A DNA stretch of 64,000 nt from Leptospira biflexa serovar Patoc strain 'Patoc 1 (Paris)' (lineage in GTDB: Bacteria; Spirochaetota; Leptospiria; Leptospirales; Leptospiraceae), in assembly GCF_000017685.1 (NCBI RefSeq), contig NC_010602.1, forward strand, positions 3,421,001 through 3,485,000. Direction: 5' to 3'. The notes under the pieces were generated by a model that was not told the origin of the DNA, did no database searches, and saw only the letters and a list, made by a program, of their open reading frames with translations. A program made the position numbers and the translations under genes. Shown piece by piece: positions 8,779 to 16,960 of the stretch. Position 1 is the first letter of the stretch; every line of letters starts with the position of its first letter.

Positions 8779-10455
8779 TTACGAAGCGAGTGCTTGGTCA
8801 AGAAGGTCTTTCGCTACGACGCGAAGAGCCATCACTTCCTCTGCCCCTTCAAAGATAGAGAATACGCGAGCATCAACGAAGTAACGGGATACTGGGTATT
8901 CTTCCGCATAACCCATGCCACCATGGATTTGCATCGCTTCCCGAGTGACCCATTCAGCAATTTTGGATGCATACAATTTGACAAGGGTTGCTTCCATTTG
9001 GCCTTTGTGGTCATCGAGGAGAGTTGCTACATAGTTTGTGTATTGGCGAGTTGCTTGCACAATCATAGCCATCTTCGCAATTTTAAACTTTGTTAAAGTG
9101 TAATCGTAAATTGGTTTTGCGAATACTTTACGTTCTTGTGAATAACGAAGTGCTGCTTCAAGAGCAGCTTGCATCACACCATTGGCACGAGCAGCAGTTT
9201 GGATCCTTCCACCAGCAAATCCTTCCATTTGGAAGTAAAAACCTTTTCCACGGCCTGCATCACCACCAAGAAGGTTTTCTTTTGGAACAAAGTAGTCTTC
9301 AAAAGAAACTTCATAGGAGTGCATTCCACGGTAACCGATGGTTCCGATTGCTTTTCCTTGGATCGATCCACCACCTTCTTGTTTGTAACTGAATTCATGA
9401 CCGTCAAAGGATGGTTTTTCAGCAAGTAGGATGGAAAGACCTCTGTGTTTCAAACTTGGATCTGCTTCCGTGCGGCAAAGGATGAGAAGGAGGTTCGCAT
9501 AACCTGCAAATGTACACCACGTTTTCACACCATTGATGACAAATCCACCTTCCACTTCTTTTGCAGTGACAGAGACACCAGCAACATCGGAACCGTAGTT
9601 AGGTTCTGTCACCATGATTCCCGCAAATTTTTCGCCGGATGCAAGGAGTGGTAACCATTTATTTTTTTGTTCTTCAGTTCCCCCTTTGAGGAGAGCCTTC
9701 GACATGATTTCAGGACGAGTGATGAGGGAACCTGCAGCTCCAAGGGAACCACGCGATAGTTCTTCAGTAACCACTAACATCGATATGTTGTCTGGACGAT
9801 CATCTGGTTGGATCCCACCGAACTGTTCTGGGATACAAAGACCAAAACAACCCATGTCTTTTAATCCATTGATGATTTCTTGAGGAATGAGGTCATCATG
9901 TCTGTGTACATGTTCTGCGTGTGGAACGACTACATTTTCAGCGAAATCTTTGAAAATTCCACGGAAATTTTCGTGGTCTTCAGAAAGTCCGTAAGCACCG
10001 AAGTGTCCGAGGTCGACAATTTTATCAACGATGGCTTCGTAGTTTTCCATTTTGGAGGCCGCTTCCACGAAACTGTTGATTTCGTCGGAAAACAATTTGG
10101 AGAATAATTCCTGATACGTAAGTTCGTATTCTGCAGGACGCGCTGCTAGTTCAGAACGAATGTTGGAAACAGTTTCTGCCGCAAAAGTGAGGGCCATTTT
10201 CTGTTCCAATTCACCAGTTCCTTTGGAAGCATCCCAAGCATAAACGATAAAGTTTTCAGCAACACGTTGTTGTGCTGTCATCCAAGCAAGTTGGTAAAAC
10301 ACATGTTGCGTTTTGTCCATTTTGCTGACGGAAACTTTGCCGTTATCGGAATTTTTCTGTGCGAGTCGTTTCGTAACTTCATTGAGGAGGGCGGCTTGGG
10401 CGTTCAATGCCTTCTCCGCCTGGGATTTTTCGAGTTTCACTGCCGTTGCGGTCAT
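8779..10455 (-). CDS. Long acyl-CoA dehydrogenase (558 residues) with extra N-terminal helical domain
   Basis: An FAD-dependent acyl-CoA dehydrogenase that introduces the alpha-beta double bond in fatty acyl-CoA beta-oxidation. The core (about residues 150-555) carries the FAD-binding block VTEPNYGSDVAG, the middle strand domain WCTFAG and the C-terminal signature QIHGGMGYAEEYPVSRYF-VDAR. IFEGAEEV follows, with a glutamate in the catalytic-base region. About 150 extra residues precede the core (usual length about 380-400), rich in helix and lysine. Leptospires use long-chain fatty acids as carbon source, which fits. It is a single gene with its own terminator, divergent from ruvC across about 135 bases. 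Confidence 0.9.
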   Translation of the reverse strand: MTATAVKLEKSQAEKALNAQAALLNEVTKRLAQKNSDNGKVSVSKMDKTQHVFYQLAWMTAQQRVAENFIVYAWDASKGTGELEQKMALTFAAETVSNIRSELAARPAEYELTYQELFSKLFSDEINSFVEAASKMENYEAIVDKIVDLGHFGAYGLSEDHENFRGIFKDFAENVVVPHAEHVHRHDDLIPQEIINGLKDMGCFGLCIPEQFGGIQPDDRPDNISMLVVTEELSRGSLGAAGSLITRPEIMSKALLKGGTEEQKNKWLPLLASGEKFAGIMVTEPNYGSDVAGVSVTAKEVEGGFVINGVKTWCTFAGYANLLLILCRTEADPSLKHRGLSILLAEKPSFDGHEFSYKQEGGGSIQGKAIGTIGYRGMHSYEVSFEDYFVPKENLLGGDAGRGKGFYFQMEGFAGGRIQTAARANGVMQAALEAALRYSQERKVFAKPIYDYTLTKFKIAKMAMIVQATRQYTNYVATLLDDHKGQMEATLVKLYASKIAEWVTREAMQIHGGMGYAEEYPVSRYFVDARVFSIFEGAEEVMALRVVAKDLLDQALAS

Positions 10456-10589
10456 GTGTTTAACGTTCCTGCGGGTGGTTTTCTTCCACTATACGGAAGG
10501 AAAGTACCCTGTCATTTTCATTTTTAGACTAGGTTTTGGGTTGAGCCTTTCGAAAAATGTCCCTAAGAATGAAATTAGGAAATAAATGA

Positions 10590-11066
10590 TTGAAAATCAT
10601 TGGAATTGATCCAGGGTCCCACCGTGTCGGGTATGCCGTTTTGTCTTTCCCTGAAGGAATGCGGCGCAATCCAGAACTTCTAGCCTATGGAACAATTGAA
10701 GTGGCTCCGAAAACCCCTTCTCCCGTCAATTTATTGCAAATTCGTTCCGAACTTCAAAAAATCCTCTCCCTTTACCAACCAGAACACGCCGCCGTGGAGG
10801 AGTTATTCTTTGTCCAAAACACAACCACGGGGATGAAGGTTTCTGAATCACGAGGGGTGATTTTACTCACTCTGGGCGAAAACCAAATCCCGATGGTGTC
10901 ACTCACTGCCACACAAATCAAAAAAGGAATCTCTGCCAAAGGGAACGCCACCAAAAAGGAAGTCCGGGCGGCGATCCAAATGATTTTGGGATTTAAGGAC
11001 CTAAAAGGCCACGATGACTCCTGGGATGCCATCGCGTGTGCCTTTGTCGGTCGGTCCTTAGTTTGA
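10590..11066 (+). CDS. ruvC: Holliday-junction endonuclease RuvC
   Basis: 158 residues, normal length for RuvC, which cuts Holliday junctions with RuvAB during recombination repair. Visible motifs are IGIDPGSHRVGYAV with the first catalytic Asp at residue 7, AAVEELFF with the catalytic Glu, and GHDDSWDAIACAF with the C-terminal Asp pair. The start is a TTG with AGGA nine bases upstream. No ATG in frame fits the family N-terminus. The last nine bases overlap the 3' end of the SDR gene on the other strand. ruvA and ruvB are not next to it. Confidence 0.95.
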   Translation: MKIIGIDPGSHRVGYAVLSFPEGMRRNPELLAYGTIEVAPKTPSPVNLLQIRSELQKILSLYQPEHAAVEELFFVQNTTTGMKVSESRGVILLTLGENQIPMVSLTATQIKKGISAKGNATKKEVRAAIQMILGFKDLKGHDDSWDAIACAFVGRSLV

Positions 11067-11807
11067 GGAACTACGAGCCAAGTTCATTGACAAAAAGATC
11101 TCATTCTTTTGTTCCCGACTGGCATTGGCTGTGATTGTAGAATATCCAGTTGTGATTTCCAGTTCTCCGTTTTGTAATCCAATCATAACGGTATCCGCAT
11201 ATTCGTCCAAATTCAGACTCGCCGTATGTGTGTTAGGGATTCCTAAGTCTGTATCCACCATTGGTGGCGAAACTTCAATGACTTCAATGGGTTGATTTCG
11301 AAATTGAAATCGTAGTGTGAGTGTGAACGAGTGTAAAGCGGCTTTGGTCGCACTATAAATAGGTGCATACGCCAACGGGATGTGCGACAATCCAGAGGTT
11401 GTATTTAAAATCGCCGCATTTTTTTTTGCGAACAGGTGCTTGGCGAATAACATCGAAAGATGGATGGGAGCTCCCAAATTTACATCGATCTCCTTTTCTA
11501 AATCTGTCCAAGGTTCTACTTCACTCAATTTCGGATACCTTTGGATCCCCGCATTATTGAATACTACATTGAGTTCTGGAAAATCTTCTGTGGTTTTTTG
11601 AAACAATTTCACCCTCTCTTCTGGTAGAGAGATATCAAATCGATACGTAGCCCAGCTGGGATAAGATATAGAAATCTCTTCCAATTTCTTTTCATTCGTA
11701 CCACAAACCAATATTTGGTTTCCAAGATCAGAGAATCTTTTTGCGAGAGCGAAGCCGATCCCACTCGTTCCACCGGTGATGAGGATTGTATTTCCTTTCA
11801 ATAACAT
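11058..11807 (-). CDS. Short-chain dehydrogenase/reductase (SDR)
   Basis: 249 residues of classical SDR type. TGGTSGIG at residues 11-18 binds NAD(P). VFNNAGIQ is the structural NAG motif. YSATK carries the catalytic Tyr and Lys, and an upstream serine (LNTTSGLSH) completes the set. The closest look is to DltE-like oxidoreductases. I start at the ATG after AAAAGG rather than the TTG one codon before. The gene is divergent from a TetR regulator, and the shared 140-base gap holds a strong palindrome plus related half-sites, so it is very likely the target of that regulator. The substrate is unknown. Confidence 0.88.
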   Translation of the reverse strand: MLLKGNTILITGGTSGIGFALAKRFSDLGNQILVCGTNEKKLEEISISYPSWATYRFDISLPEERVKLFQKTTEDFPELNVVFNNAGIQRYPKLSEVEPWTDLEKEIDVNLGAPIHLSMLFAKHLFAKKNAAILNTTSGLSHIPLAYAPIYSATKAALHSFTLTLRFQFRNQPIEVIEVSPPMVDTDLGIPNTHTASLNLDEYADTVMIGLQNGELEITTGYSTITANASREQKNEIFLSMNLARSSSN

Positions 11808-11841
11808 CAATTTGTACCTTTTCCTTACTTACATTTACAAT

Positions 11842-11860
11842 ATTTTGTAAGTTACAAAAT
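11842..11860. promoter_or_regulatory. Palindromic operator between SDR and TetR genes
   Basis: ATTTTGTAA-G-TTACAAAAT has perfect nine-base arms around one base. The same half ATTTTGTAA recurs at 11897-11905, and a weaker TGTAAGTTTCAAA lies between them at about 11869-11881. Site size, symmetry and position between divergent regulator and enzyme genes fit TetR autoregulation. The sites are seen in the sequence; binding is inferred. Confidence 0.75.
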
Positions 11861-11946
11861 GTCAAGTCTGTAAGTTTCAAAACTAACATTTTTTTCATTT
11901 TGTAATTTGAGATTGACCCTCCGATTCCGAATTCGATCCTTTCTCT

Positions 11947-12537
11947 ATGCCAAGAACTGGTCTTACCGCTTCGGAAATCCAAGACAGAGCCGTAGAAATC
12001 GCAATAGACCAAATTAGAGAAAAAGGTTTCGAAAAGGTTCGATTGGTGGATGTGGCCAAAGGAATGGGAATTAGCCATGCCGCCCTCTATTCTCATTTTC
12101 AAGACAAAACAGCCCTCCTCGATGCGGTTTCCGAACGTTGGCTTGTGAAGTTGGATGAGCAACAAGAATCGCTTGTGGTAGAAAAACGAGACCCAATCCA
12201 AAAGATCCTCACTTGGTTTCTCAACCTCCACCGAATGAAGTTGGAAAAAGTTAAACTGGATCCCGAACTGTTTAAGGCATTTGATATGGCAGCGGAAGAG
12301 TCAAAACCATTCATCCAAACGCATTTATCCAATATGCGAAAACAAATGTCGAGTTTGGTCGTTGAGGCGATCAATCAAAAGAAAATCAAAAAACGTGATG
12401 TGAATTTAATCACCGAAATTTTAATCTCTGCTGGTACAGCATTCACTCACCCAAAACTTGTAGCCCAATATTCAGCTGAAAATAGGGAACCTTTACTATT
12501 AGAAACGATTGAAATTGTTTTGAAAGGGTTAAGTTAA
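11947..12537 (+). CDS. TetR-family transcriptional regulator
   Basis: 196 residues. The N-terminal helix-turn-helix is clear: IREKGFEKVRLVDVAKGMG-ISHAALYSHFQDKTALLDAV covers the TetR_N helix set with the usual Y-x-H-F-x-x-K end. The C-terminal ligand domain is not recognisable. It is divergent from the SDR gene, with an ATTTTGTAA palindrome between them, so it probably represses both genes and releases on binding a small molecule linked to the SDR substrate. It converges with the lipase-like gene, with about 50 bases between stops. Confidence 0.9.
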   Translation: MPRTGLTASEIQDRAVEIAIDQIREKGFEKVRLVDVAKGMGISHAALYSHFQDKTALLDAVSERWLVKLDEQQESLVVEKRDPIQKILTWFLNLHRMKLEKVKLDPELFKAFDMAAEESKPFIQTHLSNMRKQMSSLVVEAINQKKIKKRDVNLITEILISAGTAFTHPKLVAQYSAENREPLLLETIEIVLKGLS

Positions 12538-12586
12538 AACTGAAGGTAACAAAAATAAATTTCTGTTATGCGAAGTTTTCATTCCT

Positions 12587-13156
12587 TCAGGAGGAAAAAG
12601 GATCTAACGTCAAATTTCCTGCTATGATACCAAATTTAAATTTTGGTAGTCCTAATGAATGTACAAAACTAGTTTGATCCGTTTTGAGTTGGGCAACGAC
12701 TGGTCCTAAAAATAAATTAATAACATGAAATTGGGAAAGGAAATCGGCAACTTCGCTACCTTGATTTGGTGGAGCTAACATCACTGTGTTTCCAAGATGT
12801 TTGATATGATTTGAATTTAAATAAGACCTTAGGATAATTCCACCAAGTGAATGGGTCACAAAATGAGTCTTTTGGTTTTGACAAACGTCTGATAGATGGG
12901 AAAGTTTAGAATCTGCAATTTCTTGAATGGTCATTGATGTTGATTCGTAATCGATAGAAACAACATAATATCCTTTCTCAATTAGAAAGTTCCTCAGGTT
13001 CTTTAGGTGATTGGATGATCGAAGGAATCCATGAATCAATACGACACATTCTTGATGATCAGCAATTTTTATTTTTTGAGATAGGTTTTGATCCGAGCAT
13101 AGGAATACGCAAGTAAACAAAGTCATTAAAATGAAAAGGTAATAGGTTTTTTTCAT
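12587..13156 (-). pseudogene. Lipase-like alpha/beta hydrolase, probably C-terminally truncated
   Basis: The product would be 189 residues. A signal peptide ends near C20 (VFLC), so it may be a lipoprotein. VVLIHGF at residues 39-44 is the oxyanion region and THSLGG at 101-106 is the nucleophile elbow with Ser103. The order matches exported triacylglycerol lipase/PGAP1-like hydrolases. These normally run 30-60 residues further, with a catalytic His near the end. Here the protein stops at TLDPFSS and no candidate His follows. In another frame the bases after the stop read EGMKTSHNRN, which recalls the lost family tail. I therefore call it a likely pseudogene; a short intact enzyme is possible. 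Confidence 0.55.
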
Positions 13157-13224
13157 ATTGTATTAAGATTTAAGCAATTTCACATAACTTTTATTATGTG
13201 TATTTAAGATGATTCCAAAGCATT

Positions 13225-13827
13225 TCAATGCAATTTCTGTTTGTTTTCCATCATTTCCAATAGTTGGTTCAGTCGCTTTTCTCTTGTCTCTGGTTTTTTC
13301 GCAGTTTGTAATCGCCAGGCGATTGCAAAGTGATTTGCTTTATTTAAGGATTTAAAAAATTCATGGGCTTTTTTGTTCTTTTTTAATTGAATCAAAAAAT
13401 CCTTAGGCATTTCCATATTACTTTGTGAATCATAGGCCTTCTCCCACCTCCCATCTTTTTTAGCAGCTTCTACTTCCTTGAGTCCGTTTGGTTGCATTCG
13501 TTTTTCTTTGATCAGGATTTCTACTTTTTCTCGATTCCGTTTCGACCAAATGCTTTTAGCCCTACGGGGAGTGAATTTTTGAATCCATGAAGATTCATCG
13601 AACGTTTTTTTCAGGCTATCGATCCAACCAAAACAAAGTGCTTCGTCTAAGGCCTCCTCATAAGTGATCGTTTTGACCCCGGAGTTTTTCTTGTATATGC
13701 GAAGCCAAATACCATCATGATTTGAATCAAAATTGCCTGAAAGCCAATCATTCCATTCTTTTGGAGAAGAAAATGATTGGATGACGATGTCTTTTTTGAA
13801 AGTCATAGAGTTTTCGTTGGGTATCAT
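13225..13827 (-). CDS. YdeI/OmpD-associated (bacteriocin-protection type) family protein
   Basis: 200 residues, cytoplasmic. The family pattern is visible: WLRIYKKNSG, then EALDEALCFGWIDS, FTPRRAKSIWSKRN and a C-terminal lysine-rich helix. AHEFFKSLNKANHFAIAWRL is the YdeI C-terminal block. The biochemical role of this family is unknown; in some bacteria members influence resistance to cationic peptides. A second methionine seven codons in (MTFKKD) is an equally possible start, as neither has a clear ribosome site. The gene stands alone. A short stem (CACATAA...TTATGTG, 13181-13200) lies downstream without a T run. Confidence 0.82.
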   Translation of the reverse strand: MIPNENSMTFKKDIVIQSFSSPKEWNDWLSGNFDSNHDGIWLRIYKKNSGVKTITYEEALDEALCFGWIDSLKKTFDESSWIQKFTPRRAKSIWSKRNREKVEILIKEKRMQPNGLKEVEAAKKDGRWEKAYDSQSNMEMPKDFLIQLKKNKKAHEFFKSLNKANHFAIAWRLQTAKKPETREKRLNQLLEMMENKQKLH

Positions 13828-13906
13828 CAGTGAATTCGTTTAAATATTATTAATATAATACGACAGCTTCGATCCACTATCGTATTATTGTTGTTAGATA
13901 TGTCTA

Positions 13907-14947
13907 CTATGGTCTCGGGCAAACCAATAAAAAATCTTCGAATACTTGTGAAATGAGAAGTTTGTCTTTGTAGGCAAGACCTGTGCTTCCTGCAGAAATT
14001 TCTCCACCTTCGTTCGCATACACTTCTATCACTTCCTTGGTATTTGGATTGATTTTAAATACGCGAGTGGGTGCTAAATTCGTTCGGTTCATGACATGGC
14101 GGATGAATTTGTAAGTGGAATCATGGGCTGCAAGCCATAACATCCCTGATTCATCTTCTAATATATTATCGGGACCTGCTCCAATTGCAATGGATTCCAA
14201 ATACTTCAAACTGATTTTGCCATTTTCACGATTCACTTCATACACTCGGATGGCTTTTTCAGAAAACACAGAACGATACAAAAGTTCTTGTTTTCCATTT
14301 TTACGAATGTAAATTCCATTCCCTAACATCACAGGTACACCTAAGTTTTGGAATGTGTTTCCATTATAATAAGAGATATCAGCCCTTCCACTGCGAATGA
14401 TCATGTCCCAATACTTACGAAACGCATTACTGGTTCCGTTATCGTTGGATGTAAAAATTTCGCCGGACTCGTTCATAAAGATATCATTGGGACTTGTGAG
14501 TGATGGATCGCTTAAAGTTTTGGTATGTGTCCATTTTCCAACCTTTGTTCTCTCAAAGATTTCGAGTGTATGAGGGGTATCATCATCCAAGGTGTGAGAA
14601 ATCACAGCGAGTGTGTCCACTCCATTAATTTTCGCATAACTGATACCATGCGGACGAAAGTTTTTTGGGTAATTGCTTTCGATTTTTTTGGCTTCTAATT
14701 TTTGGTTAGGGTTTGCGAAAGAAATTTCAAATAAAGCACCAATGTCTTTTAATCCATTTCGCCTTTCATGGGAAGATACAATGATGGTTGCTGTTTCTCG
14801 GATGAGATCAAAGTCTTCTGGGCCTGGGGTGCCAGAAATTCGTTCACAACCAACAATGGGTTTCTCTTGGATTTGGCCTCCGCAGGCTACTATCGAGGTA
14901 AAAAGGGTGAAAATAGTTAAAATCGTCCAAATTTGAGTGATACGCAT
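13907..14947 (-). CDS. Paraoxonase/SMP-30-like beta-propeller lipoprotein
   Basis: 346 residues. The signal peptide ends in TSIVAC (C22), a good lipobox, and AGATAGG stands before the ATG. The mature part has the repeated propeller motifs of arylesterase/strictosidine-synthase-like proteins: PGPEDFDL, RPHGISY, SPNDIFMNESGEIF and GPDNILEDESGMLW. The acidic/Asn residues in these turns bind calcium in paraoxonase and gluconolactonase. The expected activity is hydrolysis of a lactone or ester outside the cytoplasm. The gene is alone, between the YdeI-like gene and the phasin-like gene. Confidence 0.78.
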   Translation of the reverse strand: MRITQIWTILTIFTLFTSIVACGGQIQEKPIVGCERISGTPGPEDFDLIRETATIIVSSHERRNGLKDIGALFEISFANPNQKLEAKKIESNYPKNFRPHGISYAKINGVDTLAVISHTLDDDTPHTLEIFERTKVGKWTHTKTLSDPSLTSPNDIFMNESGEIFTSNDNGTSNAFRKYWDMIIRSGRADISYYNGNTFQNLGVPVMLGNGIYIRKNGKQELLYRSVFSEKAIRVYEVNRENGKISLKYLESIAIGAGPDNILEDESGMLWLAAHDSTYKFIRHVMNRTNLAPTRVFKINPNTKEVIEVYANEGGEISAGSTGLAYKDKLLISQVFEDFLLVCPRP

Positions 14948-15046
14948 CTGCCTATCTTACCGTAAGAATTCAGTTTCCACTATCAATTTCTTTCTAGACA
15001 TTATTGTGCACTGCAAAATAATGGAACCAAGAAGGAGTTCCCTCCG

Positions 15047-15337
15047 ATGAGCAACGTGGAAAACAAACTACAAGATATCGTGAACGCTGGAATTGGTGCT
15101 GTCAAAACTTCGAAAGAAGTTTGGGAGAAACTTGTTGTAGACCTGAACGAGAAAAAAAGCCAGTTCGAGACTAACTTTCAAAAATTGAAAGAACAAGGGG
15201 AAAGTGACACGAGCGATAAAGCCCTAAAAGTAAAAATGGGTGTGGCTTGGGGAATTGTTCGTTTTGAAGAACTCAAAGACAATGTTGTGAAGTATCTAGA
15301 CCAAGTGAAAGAAGGCAAAGACAATAAACCTTCCTAA
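15047..15337 (+). CDS. Phasin-like small helical protein
   Basis: 96 residues with a strong AAGGAG ribosome site. The whole chain is amphipathic helix with heptad spacing (VWEKLVVDLNEKKSQFETNFQKL...). This fits the short phasin-like/coiled-coil family often annotated as polyhydroxyalkanoate granule-associated in leptospires. No polymer synthase gene is in the window, so a role on storage granules is only a suggestion. A strong terminator follows about 40 bases after the stop. Confidence 0.75.
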   Translation: MSNVENKLQDIVNAGIGAVKTSKEVWEKLVVDLNEKKSQFETNFQKLKEQGESDTSDKALKVKMGVAWGIVRFEELKDNVVKYLDQVKEGKDNKPS

Positions 15338-15376
15338 GTTATATTTTTTCATCTCACCATCCTGAATTTTCTACCG

Positions 15377-15408
15377 GCAGGTTTGTGCTCAAACCTGCTG
15401 GGTTTTTT
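15377..15408 (+). terminator. Intrinsic terminator after the phasin-like gene
   Basis: GCAGGTTTG and CAAACCTGC are perfect nine-base arms around TGCT, followed by TGGGTTTTTT. It lies downstream of the phasin-like gene and faces the 3' end of tRNA-Pro. Confidence 0.9.
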
Positions 15409-15428
15409 GCAAAAAACAATACCAACCA

Positions 15429-15500
15429 TCGGAGTGACCGGATTTGAACCGGCGACCCCTTGCCCCCCAGACAAGTGCGCTACCGCTGCGCTACACCCCG
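15429..15500 (-). tRNA. tRNA-Pro (anticodon GGG)
   Basis: The minus strand folds as a full cloverleaf of 72 bases including the discriminator A. It has acceptor CGGGGTG/CACTCCG with one G-T pair, D arm GCGC/GCGC, anticodon stem CTTGT/GCAAG, loop CTGGGGG with anticodon GGG, and T arm GCCGG-TTCAAAT-CCGGT. CCA is not encoded, so the ends are added after transcription. It reads CCC and, by wobble, CCT. Confidence 0.95.
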
Positions 15501-15570
15501 TGTTATGGAATCCAAAAATCTGATATGACAAACTTGGTCAAGTCTTACTGTCCTTGGCGTAGGATTCCAA

Positions 15571-16059
15571 CTAAATTCCGAGATGATCGGGAGAAATGGC
15601 CCAAATGATTTGGCCATGATCGAACTTTTCGCGAGCAACATTGATGGCAATGGTGGAACCAGGTTGGAAAACTAAATTTTCCGCGACACTGGCATTTCCT
15701 AACAATTTGGCCGCAAAAAAGGTGATGTCTGGATTGTGACCAACTAACAAAACGGTATCGGAATTGGTAAAATTGACCAAACAAGAAATGATATCAGTAC
15801 AACCTCTACCCGCTGCCAAGTCTTCAGAGGCTACCATTTCACCATTGTATTTCAATTCTTCGGAGAGTATTTCTGCTGTATGTTTGGTTCTTGTGTAGGG
15901 ACTATAATAAACTTGTTTGACTGAAAGTGACGAGTTTTTTATAAATTTCCCAATTTTATGAATATCGCTCTTTCCTTTGTCGGTCAGTTCGCGTTGTGAA
16001 TCGGAAATGGTAGCGGTGGAGTTTTCAGCCTCACCGTGACGAACCAAAATGATCTTCAT
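15571..16059 (-). CDS. SixA-like phosphohistidine phosphatase
   Basis: 162 residues, the short histidine-phosphatase type. LVRHGEAEN has RHG at residues 7-9, the phosphorylated His, and LLVGHNPDI has the second His at 108. YSPYTRTKHTAEIL is the usual SixA block. I start at the ATG behind TTTAGGAG; a longer reading begins 16 codons upstream without support. SixA proteins remove phosphate from histidine on phosphotransfer proteins such as PTS components or hybrid kinases. The gene is divergent from the RppH-like Nudix gene. Confidence 0.85.
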   Translation of the reverse strand: MKIILVRHGEAENSTATISDSQRELTDKGKSDIHKIGKFIKNSSLSVKQVYYSPYTRTKHTAEILSEELKYNGEMVASEDLAAGRGCTDIISCLVNFTNSDTVLLVGHNPDITFFAAKLLGNASVAENLVFQPGSTIAINVAREKFDHGQIIWAISPDHLGI

Positions 16060-16131
16060 ACTATCTCCTAAACCCAAGATTGAAACCACGGATTTCCCAA
16101 GAAACAAAAAATTAAGGAATTTCTTGCGAAA

Positions 16132-16650
16132 ATGGATGAGAGAGACATTCTAACGTTTATGACAAACAAACCCTACCGCAAAAATGTAGGAATGGTAGTC
16201 TTCAACTCTTTTGGAAAAGTCATTGTGGGCGAAAGAATTCAATTTCCTGGTTCTTGGCAATTCCCACAAGGTGGGATCGATGAAGAAGAAGATTATCTAG
16301 AAGCCGCTAAACGTGAATTATACGAGGAATTAGGGATCAAAAAGGCTACTTATGTTACGGAGTATCCAGATTGGATACCCTATGATTTTCCAAATTCGTT
16401 AGGACTCAATTCCCATTTACAGAAGTTTCGTGGTCAATTGCAAAGATGGATTTTGTTTTATTGGGATGGTGGGCTCGATGAATGTGATCTCATACATCAT
16501 GAACAAGAGTTTTTGACCATCCGACATATGGAAATTGAGGAAACTATCCAAGCAGTCGTTGAATTCAAACGACCTGTTTATGAAAAGTTTGTCCCTATTT
16601 TTAAAGCAGCAATTCAAAATTACATTGCAGAGAATGTAAAAACAAAGTAA
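16132..16650 (+). CDS. rppH: RppH-like Nudix hydrolase (RNA pyrophosphohydrolase / Ap4A hydrolase)
   Basis: 172 residues. The Nudix box spans residues 47-68, with the glycine pair, E53 and the R61-E62-L-x-E-E-L-G core. The preceding RIQFPGSWQFPQGG and the later QRWILFYWDG are typical of RppH. RppH removes pyrophosphate from 5' triphosphate RNA to start decay, and related enzymes split dinucleoside polyphosphates. An ATG nine codons later is another possible start, but AAGGAA lies before the first. Acylphosphatase follows after 21 bases, and the aldo/keto reductase after that, on the same strand. Confidence 0.85.
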   Translation: MDERDILTFMTNKPYRKNVGMVVFNSFGKVIVGERIQFPGSWQFPQGGIDEEEDYLEAAKRELYEELGIKKATYVTEYPDWIPYDFPNSLGLNSHLQKFRGQLQRWILFYWDGGLDECDLIHHEQEFLTIRHMEIEETIQAVVEFKRPVYEKFVPIFKAAIQNYIAENVKTK

Positions 16651-16671
16651 GGTTAAAGAAGGAGACAATCT

Positions 16672-16959
16672 TTGGGAAAATCAGAAGAAGCAAGAGCTAG
16701 AATTATCATTCGGGGTACCGTACAGGGTGTGGGATTTCGGTATTATATCCTACAAAAAGCCCAGGAAATGAGACTCAAAGGTTATACACAAAACTTACCG
16801 AACGGGGAAGTGGAAGCAGTTGTGGAAGGTGACAAACTTTTTATCGAAGACTTATACCGTGCGATGCAAAGGGGTCCTACAAAAGCAAAAGTAAAGGATC
16901 ATGTCATTGACTGGAGTGATCCTAAAAACCAATTTAAAACTTTTTTAATCAAAAAATAA
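16672..16959 (+). CDS. acyP: Acylphosphatase
   Basis: 95 residues, normal family length. It hydrolyses carboxyl-phosphate anhydrides such as acetyl phosphate and 1,3-bisphosphoglycerate. GTVQGVGFR places the catalytic Arg at residue 23, and [16 protein letters not shown] places the catalytic Asn at 41. The start is TTG with AAGGAG eight bases upstream. The gene sits between the Nudix gene and the aldo/keto reductase, with one base before the next ATG, so these three are co-transcribed. Confidence 0.92.
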   Translation: MGKSEEARARIIIRGTVQGVGFRYYILQKAQEMRLKGYTQNLPNGEVEAVVEGDKLFIEDLYRAMQRGPTKAKVKDHVIDWSDPKNQFKTFLIKK

Positions 16960-16960
16960 C

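Noticed and set aside
15349..15531. 60-codon minus-strand open frame
   Set aside because: It contains the entire tRNA-Pro gene and a terminator stem.
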